Assembly (NCBI GenBank): GCA_031407985.1
Contig: JANOJB010000219.1
Span: forward strand, 1-29,601
From: FEN-1088 sp031407985
GTDB taxonomy: Bacteria > Myxococcota_A > Polyangia > Fen-1088
Direction of reading: 5' to 3'
DNA length: 29,601 nt
Below the pieces are notes generated by a model that searched no databases, was not told the origin of the DNA, and was given only the letters and a program-made list of their open reading frames with translations. This document shows, piece after piece, positions 15,736 through 23,611 of the stretch. Positions within the stretch are counted from its first letter, which is position 1. Every line of letters starts with the position of its first letter. A program made the position numbers and the translations under genes.

Positions 15736-16740
15736 CTACAGGGGTTTGACCTCGGGGACCGCCTGGATAAGCAGCGGACGCGAGTGCAGGGCGCGCGTTG
15801 TTGCACGCTTTGCCTGAATGTCGCGGTAGACCAAGGCTGCGCGTTCGGGCGTGACACCGATGGCCCGGCCCAAAACCTCGGCGGGCAGGTCATGGTTCAT
15901 CGCCCACAACGCCAGATCCATCTGCTCATAGGGCAGGGCGAAGTAGAATTCATCTTGGCCCTGGGGCAGGCTGTACGTGTCGGTGGTGGGACGGCCTTCG
16001 CATATCTCCTTGGGTAGATCCAGATGGCGCGCCAGCGCGAACACCTGCGACTTGTACAGATGGGCGATTGGCTTCAGATCCGCCGCACCGTCGCCGTTCT
16101 TGACGAAAAAACCCTGGTCGTACTCTAGCCGATTGGGTGTTCCCACCACAGAGTAGTTCAACCGGTCGGCGTGAAAGTATTCGATAGTCTTGCGCACGCG
16201 TTGTTTGTAGTTTTGCGCCGCGACGATCTGAAGATAGGGCTTGGATGGCAAGCGGGCTTCTTGCATCTTGCCGTCCGGGGACTGCACCACCAGCTTGAAG
16301 AAGTTCAAACCTCCCTCGACCCCTCCCGCGATGACCAATTTGGACTTCCATTCCGACGAGTACGCGGGAAAGACCTCGCGGATCGCCTGGTCGCGCTCGC
16401 GGTAACAACCAAGCGCCTCCAGCGTGGGCGACAGCTCCTGCAACCGAGGCTCGATTCCGAAGCGGGCCGCGACTTCACGACCAAGGCGCTGACTGGCCGA
16501 TGAAGATTCGCGCTCGGGGAGGAGCAGCACGAAGACCTTCTCGGGACCAAACGCCTTGGCCGCCAGACCGACACAGACCGAGCTGTCGACACCGCCGGAA
16601 AGCGCAACGACCACGCCACGACGCTTCAGATCGCGCCCGACGATCTCCCGCATCCGGGCGCCGATGGTTTCCACCTCCTTGGCGCAGTCGAGGTCGAGGA
16701 CCGAGGGATTCAATACGGAGTCGGGGGTTGTGGTTGTCAT
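15736..16740 (-). CDS. NAD-synthetase-like ATP pyrophosphatase (amide ligase paralogue)
   Basis: This 334-residue protein has the PP-loop SGGVDS (48-53) and the NadE-type block GTPNRLEYDQGFF (200-212) with KNGDGAADLKPIAHLYK (214-230), closely matching GTSNR-type and KYGDGAxDLxPI motifs of NAD synthetase. It lacks a glutaminase domain and has about 60 extra residues between the PP-loop region and the RKTIEYFHADRLNY helix. NAD synthetases adenylate a carboxylate and convert it to an amide with ammonia. Because it lies between an ACP and an SGNH gene and downstream of an asparagine synthetase-like gene, it probably amidates something other than deamido-NAD, such as a sugar carboxylate or a carrier-bound acid; this is inference. 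An ordinary NadE role is the alternative. It starts 12 bases after the ACP stop. Confidence 0.8.
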   Translation of the reverse strand: MTTTTPDSVLNPSVLDLDCAKEVETIGARMREIVGRDLKRRGVVVALSGGVDSSVCVGLAAKAFGPEKVFVLLLPERESSSASQRLGREVAARFGIEPRLQELSPTLEALGCYRERDQAIREVFPAYSSEWKSKLVIAGGVEGGLNFFKLVVQSPDGKMQEARLPSKPYLQIVAAQNYKQRVRKTIEYFHADRLNYSVVGTPNRLEYDQGFFVKNGDGAADLKPIAHLYKSQVFALARHLDLPKEICEGRPTTDTYSLPQGQDEFYFALPYEQMDLALWAMNHDLPAEVLGRAIGVTPERAALVYRDIQAKRATTRALHSRPLLIQAVPEVKPL

Positions 16741-16752
16741 CGTTTTAGCCTT

Positions 16753-17010
16753 TTAGACTTTCTTGGCCACGAAGGCCGCGATGCGCCCGATGGAATCCAG
16801 GTTCTCGGGAATCATCTCAGCGTCTTCGACCTTGATCGAGAATGTGTCCTCCAGAAACCCAATCAACTCCAGAACGCCCGTCGAATCGATGATCCCGCGA
16901 TCCAGCAGGGATGCTTCATCGGTCAAGACCGTCTGATCGGGGACGTAAAAGTTGCGGGCGATGAACTCCCGGATGGTGGCGTGTGTATCCATGGGTGTGA
17001 TGTGTCTCAT
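16753..17010 (-). CDS. Acyl carrier protein
   Basis: This small acidic protein (85 residues) has a carrier-protein pattern: helix I (REFIARNFYV), loop SLLDRGIIDSTGVLELIGFLED with the candidate phosphopantetheine Ser43 in DSTGVLEL, and ENLDSIGRIAAFVAKK as the final helix. ATG 17010 overlaps the TGA of the asparagine synthetase-like gene (ATGA), implying translational coupling. An internal ATG at 16992 is an alternative start, giving MDTHATIREF. A standalone ACP outside fatty-acid genes and beside an acyl-AMP ligase and two amide-forming enzymes suggests a dedicated carrier for an activated acid. The frame extends far upstream to 17244, but that part is a shadow of the neighbouring gene. Confidence 0.85.
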   Translation of the reverse strand: MRHITPMDTHATIREFIARNFYVPDQTVLTDEASLLDRGIIDSTGVLELIGFLEDTFSIKVEDAEMIPENLDSIGRIAAFVAKKV

Positions 17011-19013
17011 TTCTCGACCATCGTGTCGAATGAAATCGATCGTTCGGCATCCGGCGGATGGCGAATGAAGCGGTTGTGCAACAACTGGGTGGATAGGACC
17101 CCGACGACGGCCATGTTGTCGGCGTTGGAGAACTGGCCATCGGTGGCGTGCGCGCGGCATTTTTGCCACAGCGCCCGCACCGCGCGGGTGTCGAAGACCC
17201 CGCAGTCCGACAGCGCCGATTCGCCGAGGACGTCCTCGACCCAATCTGGAGCGTCCGCTCCCACGAAAGACAGCGCATCCGGCGCCCGATAGGGTTGTTT
17301 CTTGCGCCGGATGATGGGGTCCGGGACCAGACCCCGGCAGGCATCTTTCAGGACGCGTTTTTCGTCCAGCACGTGCAGCTTGTATTCCGCCGGGAGGCTG
17401 TCGGCCAACGCGACGACGTTCTTGTCCAAAAACGGAAAGCGACCCTCGACGGAGTTCGCCATCAACATGCGATCCCCCTGTGACGACAGGAGATAGCCCG
17501 AAAGCAACGTTCTGACTTCGATGTATTGGTCGCGGGCCAAAAACGACCAGCGCGAAAAATCATCAGGCAGGGTCGCCAGGAACCCGGCGACCGCGTCGGA
17601 CCCGGTCAAGGATGCGCGCAGGTCCGGGGAAAACAAACGCTTGAGCGCCGCCGTCGTTCGCCAGCGGGGATCGTGCGCGAATGACGGTTCCCGCCATTCG
17701 GAAAGGTGTCGTCCGAAAAACTGGAGGGCAATGCCTTTCTGCGCGACCGGGGAGCGCGCCAAATACGGATACAGCCGTTCCAGCAACCGCGGACGCAGGC
17801 GCGATTCCGGCCGACGGGCCCAGAACCGTCGAACCTTCGCCTCGCGGAACAGGTCGTAACCCGCGAACATCTCGTCCGCTCCCTCGCCGGTCAGGACCAC
17901 CTTGATACCCGTCCTTCGCACCAACTGCGACAAAAGAAACAGGGGGGCCGGGGCGGTGCGCAGGATCGGACGCTCGGTGTGCGCGATAACGGCCGGGAAA
18001 GCGGCGGCGATGTCGTTGCGCGAAACGACGACATCGTGGTGGGTGCTGCCGAGATGTGACGCCATCAAGGTCTGAAACGGCGTTTCGTCGTATTCGGCGT
18101 CGTCAAAGCGCAGCGAGAACGTGTGGAAACTCTTTCCCGTCGCGCGCAACGCGAGCGCGGCCACCAGGGCGCTGTCGAGCCCCCCGGACAGGTAGCTGCC
18201 GACCGGCACGTCGGCGCGCAACATCCGCAAGCGTGTCGCATCTTCAAGGGCCGCGCGCACCGCGACCACGGCGTCGTCCAACGAACCGCGAAAGCCACCA
18301 CCCGTTTCGCCAGGGTCCGCACCCTCGCTTGGGTACGTGGGCTTCCAATACAGGCGCTCGATGTTTCCCACCCCACTGATCGTGCGCACTGATCCCGGTT
18401 GAACCTCGTGGATGCCGGCGAAGGCCGAACGGGGCGGAACCACCGTCCAGAAGGTAAAGGTTTCATCGATACCGGCCGGATCCAAACGGCGGGGGATGCT
18501 GGGATCGGCGGCGAAGATCGCCTTGACCTCGCTGGCGAAGTAGACGCGGCCATCATGTTCGGTGAAGTAGAGCGGACGCACGCCGAGGCGATCGCGCGAC
18601 AGCGTCAGTGTCCCGCGGCGGCTGTCCCAGAGCGCCAGCGCCCATTGACCGTTGAAGCGTTCGAAGGCCTCATCGCCCCACGCCTCGAACGCGTGAACAA
18701 TCACCTCGGTGTCGCTGTGCGTGCGAAACCGGTGTCCAAGCCCCTCCAACTCGGCGCGCAGCTCGACGTAGTTGAAGATTTCGCCGTTGAAGGAAATCCA
18801 CAGGTCGTCGGTTTCGTTGGACAGCGGTTGTTGGCCTGTGGACAGGTCAATGATTGAAAGGCGCGCGTGGGCCAGGCCTGCGCGGCTGTCCCGGTACATG
18901 CCGAATTCATCGGGGCCCCGGTGGTGAAGCGCGCCCGCCATTCGTGCCAGTTCGTCCCGCGCGGGTGGCGCCGCGCGGTCGGCGATTCGAAAGATTCCAG
19001 CTATCCCGCACAT
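17007..19013 (-). CDS. asnB: Asparagine synthetase-like glutamine amidotransferase
   Basis: This 668-residue protein has an N-terminal class II glutaminase with Cys2 (MCGIAG), RLSI (Arg51), NGEI (76-79) and Asp101. The synthetase domain has the PP-loop SGGLDS (276-281), TGEGADEMFAGYD, and an LFREAKVRRF helix. AsnB-type enzymes hydrolyse glutamine, channel ammonia, adenylate a carboxylate and form an amide. Copies in polysaccharide loci are usually not simple asparagine makers but amidate sugar acids or carrier-bound intermediates; which applies here is not known. Its stop overlaps the ACP start, and it follows the Wzx-like gene by 72 bases on the same strand. Length is slightly above that of the usual asparagine synthetase (about 550-650). 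Confidence 0.85.
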   Translation of the reverse strand: MCGIAGIFRIADRAAPPARDELARMAGALHHRGPDEFGMYRDSRAGLAHARLSIIDLSTGQQPLSNETDDLWISFNGEIFNYVELRAELEGLGHRFRTHSDTEVIVHAFEAWGDEAFERFNGQWALALWDSRRGTLTLSRDRLGVRPLYFTEHDGRVYFASEVKAIFAADPSIPRRLDPAGIDETFTFWTVVPPRSAFAGIHEVQPGSVRTISGVGNIERLYWKPTYPSEGADPGETGGGFRGSLDDAVVAVRAALEDATRLRMLRADVPVGSYLSGGLDSALVAALALRATGKSFHTFSLRFDDAEYDETPFQTLMASHLGSTHHDVVVSRNDIAAAFPAVIAHTERPILRTAPAPLFLLSQLVRRTGIKVVLTGEGADEMFAGYDLFREAKVRRFWARRPESRLRPRLLERLYPYLARSPVAQKGIALQFFGRHLSEWREPSFAHDPRWRTTAALKRLFSPDLRASLTGSDAVAGFLATLPDDFSRWSFLARDQYIEVRTLLSGYLLSSQGDRMLMANSVEGRFPFLDKNVVALADSLPAEYKLHVLDEKRVLKDACRGLVPDPIIRRKKQPYRAPDALSFVGADAPDWVEDVLGESALSDCGVFDTRAVRALWQKCRAHATDGQFSNADNMAVVGVLSTQLLHNRFIRHPPDAERSISFDTMVEK

Positions 19014-19085
19014 ATTGTCCCGAGGGCCTGATTGTCTACCGCACGCCTGGGCCGCGCATCCACTTTCAAATTGTGCAGGCCGGTA

Positions 19086-20519
19086 TCATTCGATGCTTGG
19101 CGCCCCAAACGATCGGTTCCACGCATAGGAGGCGAGGCCAGCCGCGACCAGCGCCACCGCCGCCGCCGCGACCAACGCCGGCAGCGGTTTCGCCACGATC
19201 GTCAGAGCGAATTCGTGCAACAGATACGTTCCCGCCCCGAAGGCACAGGCGACAACCGTGGCCTTTAGATCGGATGCGACGGTCACCACGCCAAGGGAAC
19301 GGGCCCCAACCATGGAGATCACGAGGACGCCGATCTCCGCCCCGCTGATCGCCAGTGCGGCGCCCAGAAGGCCAAAATGGTTCATGGCTGGCCACACGAA
19401 GCCGGCGAAGAGCACGGTCTTGAGGCCGGTGCCCGCCGCGATGTACCGGGGGCGTCCCGCGGCCAGCAACACGGCCCCGTACGAGACCGTCAGGGTGTTC
19501 AGCCAGACGCCTATCAGCAGGCCCATCGTCAAGGTTCCAACCTGTTGATACCGGCTGTCGTAAAGCAGACCGACCACGGGATCGGCCAGGGCGATTCCCA
19601 GGCCGAAGAACGGCGCGATCAACAGAAGCAACCGCCTGCGGCCTTGTCGGACGTCGCTGGGATCGTGGTCAGGCCGGCGCAGCATCGCCGATGCCGCCGG
19701 GAAGAACACCCGCTGCGACGCCTGGTGCACGATGACCCCCGGCAGCGTGGCCAGCGTCGTGGCGATGCCATAAAAACCCAGTGACGTCGCGTCGACCAGC
19801 TTGCCGAGGAGCAGCTTGTCGCTTTGTCCGGAGAAGAACGTGATCGCGGTGCTGAGAAAGATCCACCGGCCGAAGTCCAGCAGCGACTTGCGGGCCTCGG
19901 GGTCCCACGCGAATCGGTTGCGAATGCCGGGCAGCGCGGTGTGGCTGAGCACCGTCTTGGCCAGGGCGGCCACGCTTCCCCCGACGACCAGCGCCCAGAT
20001 CGAACGGAAGGTCCAGGCAAATCCGATCATGGCGGCGGCGCCGACCACCTGTGCGCAGATCTCGATCAAGACGATGTGCCCGACCGCCAGGTTTCGATTG
20101 GCCGTGAACATGCGGGTCGATTCCAGGCCGCCGATGAGGGCGGACACCCCGGTCGCGGGAATCAGCCAGGCAAGTTGTGGGTTGCCGTAAAATCGCGCCA
20201 GCGGAACCGCGATCAGGCAGGCGCAAGCCCACAGCAGGACGCCGCGGATGACCTGAACCGTCCAGGCGGTGTTCAGAAACAGGGGGTCATCACCACGCTG
20301 ATTCTGAATGATGCTGGGACCGACGCCGACATCGGACAACATCGCCAGGCCAGCCAGGAAGACGTTGACCAGGGCCATCACGCCAAAATGCTCGGGAAAC
20401 AGCAGGCGCGTCAGCAGCAGATTTGCCCCCAGGCGCACCGCCGAACTGGCCCCGTTTCCCAGAACCGTCACCACCGTGCCACGAACGACGGTGTCTTTGA
20501 GAGAAAGTTTCATTGCCAT
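19086..20519 (-). CDS. wzx: Wzx-like polysaccharide flippase
   Basis: This 477-residue, highly hydrophobic protein has about 12-14 predicted helices. It opens with GTVVTVLGNGASSAVRLGANLLLTRLLFPEHFG, the typical N-terminus of polysaccharide transporters of the MOP superfamily (Wzx/MVF type), and includes LFLNTAWTVQVIRG and SGQSDKLLLGKLVDATSLGFYG. Such proteins translocate undecaprenyl-diphosphate-linked repeat units to the periplasmic face. ATG 20519 and ATG 20513 are both possible starts; neither has a strong ribosome-binding site. It heads the unit containing asnB, ACP, NadE-like and SGNH genes. The polymerase-like protein at 3625-5064 is its presumed partner. Confidence 0.85.
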   Translation of the reverse strand: MAMKLSLKDTVVRGTVVTVLGNGASSAVRLGANLLLTRLLFPEHFGVMALVNVFLAGLAMLSDVGVGPSIIQNQRGDDPLFLNTAWTVQVIRGVLLWACACLIAVPLARFYGNPQLAWLIPATGVSALIGGLESTRMFTANRNLAVGHIVLIEICAQVVGAAAMIGFAWTFRSIWALVVGGSVAALAKTVLSHTALPGIRNRFAWDPEARKSLLDFGRWIFLSTAITFFSGQSDKLLLGKLVDATSLGFYGIATTLATLPGVIVHQASQRVFFPAASAMLRRPDHDPSDVRQGRRRLLLLIAPFFGLGIALADPVVGLLYDSRYQQVGTLTMGLLIGVWLNTLTVSYGAVLLAAGRPRYIAAGTGLKTVLFAGFVWPAMNHFGLLGAALAISGAEIGVLVISMVGARSLGVVTVASDLKATVVACAFGAGTYLLHEFALTIVAKPLPALVAAAAVALVAAGLASYAWNRSFGAPSIE

Positions 20520-20527
20520 CGTAAAGT

Positions 20528-20539
20528 CGCGAATTCGCG
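20528..20539. promoter_or_regulatory. Perfect 12-bp palindrome in the wzx / GT4 divergent gap
   Basis: CGCGAATTCGCG is fully self-complementary and lies in the 73-base gap between two divergent genes, nine bases upstream of the Wzx ATG 20519. It is a candidate operator that could control both transcription units. No promoter hexamers are convincing nearby. Confidence 0.4.
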
Positions 20540-20592
20540 CCGGCTATCCATCGCACTTTCGCTCAAAACATGCCAACGTGATTTCGCTGTCG

Positions 20593-21702
20593 ATGCGCAT
20601 CACTTTCGTACTTCCTCCCCTCAACGGTTCGGGTGGCATGCGCGTTTTGGCGACCTACGCGGAACGCTTGCGTCGTCGGGGGCATCACGTGGTCGTGGTC
20701 GCTACCAGCGTTCGGCAACCATCGTTGCTGCGTCGAACGGTGCGCGTGCTGCGGGGCAGGCGGCCGCCGCCCTGGCACAAGGTTCCGGCGCGCGTGACGC
20801 ACTTTGAATCTTCCGCCGTGGATCTGCGCGAGCTGCGACACCCCGGCCCCGTGACCGACGTGGACGTTCCGGACGCGGATGTGGTGATCGCGACCTGGTG
20901 GGACACGGCGCCGATGGTGCACAGGTTGTCGCGGGAAAAGGGACGGAAGGTGTACTTCCTCCAGGGCTACGAATCATCGATTGCGTCCGTGCCCACCGAA
21001 GAGGCGGACGCGACCTGGCGTTTGCCGATGCAGAAGATCGTGGTTGCCGAATGGCTGGCCGAACTGGGACGGGTTCGGTTTGGAGATCCGACGGCCATCT
21101 GCGTTCCCAACAGCGTCGATACGGCGTTGTTTCAGTCACCCGAACGTACAAAACAGTCGCTTCCCACGGTGGGATTCATCCACGCCCCGTTCAAGACCAA
21201 GGGAACCGACACCGCCATCGACGCGCTTGTGAAGGCCAAGCAGCGGATTCCGGCCTTGCGGGTGATCTGTTTTGGTCATGCGCCGCCGGGGCCCGACTTT
21301 CCCGTGCCCGCGTGGTTCGAGTTCACGTTGAATCCCCCTCAGGAAACGCTGCGTGACCTTTACGCGAGGTGCGACGTGTTTTTGCAGCCGAGCCGCATCG
21401 AGGGGTTCGGTCTTCCCATTCTGGAGGCGATGGCGTGTCGTACGCCGGTGATCGCGACAACAGCTGGCGCCGCGCCCGAGTTGCTTCGGAAGGGTGGTGG
21501 ACACTTGGTTCCCGTCGACGCGCCCGACGCGATGGCGGCGGCGATTGTCGAGGTGGCGAACGCCTCACCGACCGCGTGGCGCGCCTGGTCGGATGCCGCC
21601 TATCTGACGGCCGCGGGTTATTCCTGGGATGACGCGACGGTTGCGTTCGAAGCCGCTCTGGAGAAAGTAACCCTCACGGATCAGCGCGACCCAAACGCTT
21701 GA
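20593..21702 (+). CDS. GT4 family glycosyltransferase
   Basis: From ATG 20593 the protein is 369 residues (MRITFVLPPLNGSGGMRVLATYAERL). The N-terminal Rossmann domain has the Gly-rich loop NGSGG. The C-terminal domain has GFIHAPFKTKGTDTAIDAL and the GT-B retaining motif EGFGLPILE with Glu270 and Glu278. GT4 enzymes transfer sugar from a nucleotide donor in the cytoplasm with retention of configuration. GTG 20578 is an alternative start. The frame is open upstream to 20308, but that lies in the divergent wzx gene. It stands alone on its strand and its 3' end overlaps the convergent WecG-like gene by 29 bases. Donor and acceptor are unknown. Confidence 0.85.
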   Translation: MRITFVLPPLNGSGGMRVLATYAERLRRRGHHVVVVATSVRQPSLLRRTVRVLRGRRPPPWHKVPARVTHFESSAVDLRELRHPGPVTDVDVPDADVVIATWWDTAPMVHRLSREKGRKVYFLQGYESSIASVPTEEADATWRLPMQKIVVAEWLAELGRVRFGDPTAICVPNSVDTALFQSPERTKQSLPTVGFIHAPFKTKGTDTAIDALVKAKQRIPALRVICFGHAPPGPDFPVPAWFEFTLNPPQETLRDLYARCDVFLQPSRIEGFGLPILEAMACRTPVIATTAGAAPELLRKGGGHLVPVDAPDAMAAAIVEVANASPTAWRAWSDAAYLTAAGYSWDDATVAFEAALEKVTLTDQRDPNA

Positions 21703-22426
21703 CCAGTTCGCGCGAGATCAAGGCACAGAACTGGGCGTTGGTCACCAGATAGCGTTTCCCCAGTCGGCGTGGCTCCTGGAGCAGGCGAAACAGCCATTCA
21801 AGCCCGACCCGTTGAACAATCTCGGGGGCACGCATCCGCAAGCCAGCCAGGACGTCGAATGATCCGCCGACGCCAATCGCGAAGGGCACGCCCAGGCGCT
21901 CCCATTGTTCCTCGATGAAAATTTCCTGGCGTGGCACCCCCATTCCGACCACCAGGATCTTCGCGCCACTATCGGCCACGGCGCGCGCGCGCGCGTTGGC
22001 CTCGGCCGGCGTGAAGTATCCGTCATCGACGCCCGACAGGATCAGTCCGGGGTGACGTTCGGTCAGCCGCGCGGCAACCGTGTCGACCACCGTTCGACTG
22101 GCGCCCAGCAGGTAAACGCCGAACCCTTCACGCGCGCCCAGTGCGCACAGGCGGTCGACCAGATCTACACCCGTCACGCGTTCAGGAAGATGACGGCCAA
22201 GCAGCCGGGAGGTCCAGATCAACGGCTGTCCGTCCGCCACCACCATGGCGGCGTTATCGACAAAGCGCTGTAGGCGCGGGTCCTGGCGCATCATCATCAG
22301 GATCGCGACGTTGACCGTGCACAGGTATCCACGCTCGCCCGATCGAATGAGTTGGCCGATCCGTTCGACGGTCTGGTCCAGGGTGACCGGATCAAATGCG
22401 CCGTTCAGCAGGGGAACCGACGTCAC
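21674..22426 (-). CDS. WecG/TagA/CpsF family glycosyltransferase
   Basis: The protein is 250 residues from GTG 22426, the usual size for this family. The start overlaps the preceding stop as GTGA, so the long upstream extension to 22831 is a shadow. Signature segments are TVNVAILMMMRQDP, NAAMVVADGQPLIW, RVTGVDL, VYLLGAS, ILVVGMGVPRQEIFI and GVGGSFDVLAG. The first of these includes a Thr-Val-Asn motif and the second the catalytic Asp region described for TagA. Characterised members transfer ManNAc (TagA) or ManNAcA (WecG) to lipid-linked GlcNAc. WecB is encoded two genes upstream in the same unit, so UDP-ManNAc or a derivative is a sensible donor. The specific sugar remains inference. Confidence 0.88.
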   Translation of the reverse strand: MTSVPLLNGAFDPVTLDQTVERIGQLIRSGERGYLCTVNVAILMMMRQDPRLQRFVDNAAMVVADGQPLIWTSRLLGRHLPERVTGVDLVDRLCALGAREGFGVYLLGASRTVVDTVAARLTERHPGLILSGVDDGYFTPAEANARARAVADSGAKILVVGMGVPRQEIFIEEQWERLGVPFAIGVGGSFDVLAGLRMRAPEIVQRVGLEWLFRLLQEPRRLGKRYLVTNAQFCALISRELVKRLGRADP

Positions 22427-23541
22427 GTGAACCACGAACGGCTGAGCAGCATCGCGTCTAGAAAAAACTTCGTCGCCCAGTTCGGGAAGGTCAGACGCGA
22501 ATAGGCGCCCCAAACCGGCTGCGAGCCCTTGATGGCGCCCCGTACATCCAAGTTGGACGTATGGATGTCCTGCCAGTTCATGACGTAGCGGAGGGCGGCC
22601 ACGGCGGAGCGACGATACAGGCCATCGTCGTGGTGGGCGTTGATTCTGGCCCAATTCAGCGCCATCTGACAGTTGCCGGTCAGGCAGGAATAGCTGGCGG
22701 CGGGGTTGCCATCCACATCGATGGTTCCCGGCAGAAATCCGTCGTCGCGCAGGCGTTCCGTCACGGCGCGCGCGCTGGTCTCGGCGGATTTCAGGTAGCG
22801 ATCGTCGGCCAGGAGCAAACCGGATTCCCATAGCCCCCGAATGGCATAGGCGATCGTGTGGGTGAACGGCGGTACGCCTGCCTTGAATGCGTTCTGGGCG
22901 TAGTACCGGCCTCGCTGTTGCGAAAGCGCCCAGTCAAGGTTCGCGCGCGCCACGGCTTCGCGGCTGGCGCTCGGCCTGTGTTTGTGAAGCCGGACCAGCG
23001 CCCAGGCGGTGCGCGTGTTGTAGACATGCGGAATGTCGTTGTGTTCGTTGCGGGTCCAGCGCCCCTCGGCGTCAGCCACGGCGGTCAGCCAGTCGGCGGC
23101 TTTCTCCGCGGCATTCAGAAGTTCGGCCGAACCGGTCTCCTCGAAGCCGCGCACCAGACCATGCAGCACCTGGCCGGTATCGAAAACAATTCCACGCGAA
23201 TGGTCATAGGCCGGATTCGAAATCGAACCATCCGCGTTCTGAACGCGACACAGCCAGGCACAGATACGTATCGCCCGTTCGCGATGGTCGGAATTGCCAA
23301 AGGCGTGGGCCAGGTCGAAGAATGTTTCGGCGATGTAGCCCGATGTTTCACGGTAGGGGGGGCGCCAGCCGCCGCGCACGGAGTAGCCGTAGCTGACGCC
23401 GCCATCGTCCCCCCTGTCGTGAGCGCGGCTGAGCCAGTCCACCGCGGCGCTCAGGTGTCGTTCGGGAGATGCGAGCGGATGTGACCGACCGAAAAGGTCG
23501 CGTGCGACGATTGCGCCGAAAGCCAGGAGAGGAAGTGCCAT
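22423..23541 (-). CDS. Alpha/alpha-toroid protein of unknown function
   Basis: This is a 372-residue protein from ATG 23541. It has repeated helical pairs with aromatic and glycine-rich turns (GGVSYGYSV, TSGYIAETFFDLA, GSISNPAYDHSRGIVFDTGQVLHGLVRGF, HNDIPHVYNTRTAWAL, PPFTHTIAYAIRGLWESG, ASYSCLTGNCQMALNWARI). This spacing is typical of (alpha/alpha)6 barrels such as glycoside hydrolases, polysaccharide lyases and glucuronyl C5-epimerases. The conserved Asp, His, Tyr and Cys residues in the turns could form an active site. The N-terminus has a short hydrophobic run, but no clear cleavage site, so cytoplasmic location is favoured. It lies between wecB and the WecG-like gene and overlaps the latter by GTGA. 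I recall members annotated with unrelated enzyme names in databases; I give no function. Confidence 0.75.
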   Translation of the reverse strand: MALPLLAFGAIVARDLFGRSHPLASPERHLSAAVDWLSRAHDRGDDGGVSYGYSVRGGWRPPYRETSGYIAETFFDLAHAFGNSDHRERAIRICAWLCRVQNADGSISNPAYDHSRGIVFDTGQVLHGLVRGFEETGSAELLNAAEKAADWLTAVADAEGRWTRNEHNDIPHVYNTRTAWALVRLHKHRPSASREAVARANLDWALSQQRGRYYAQNAFKAGVPPFTHTIAYAIRGLWESGLLLADDRYLKSAETSARAVTERLRDDGFLPGTIDVDGNPAASYSCLTGNCQMALNWARINAHHDDGLYRRSAVAALRYVMNWQDIHTSNLDVRGAIKGSQPVWGAYSRLTFPNWATKFFLDAMLLSRSWFT

Positions 23542-23611
23542 GTTGTGTCTGTCAGGTCCGGGAGGTTTGCTGGTGAGCGTTTGCGTCGGTGTTGATGACC
23601 GCGATGGGTGG

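Noticed and set aside
22427..22831. N-terminal extension of the WecG-like gene
   Set aside because: It lies antiphase in the toroid gene, has no family similarity, and the GTGA overlap at 22426 gives the family's normal length.
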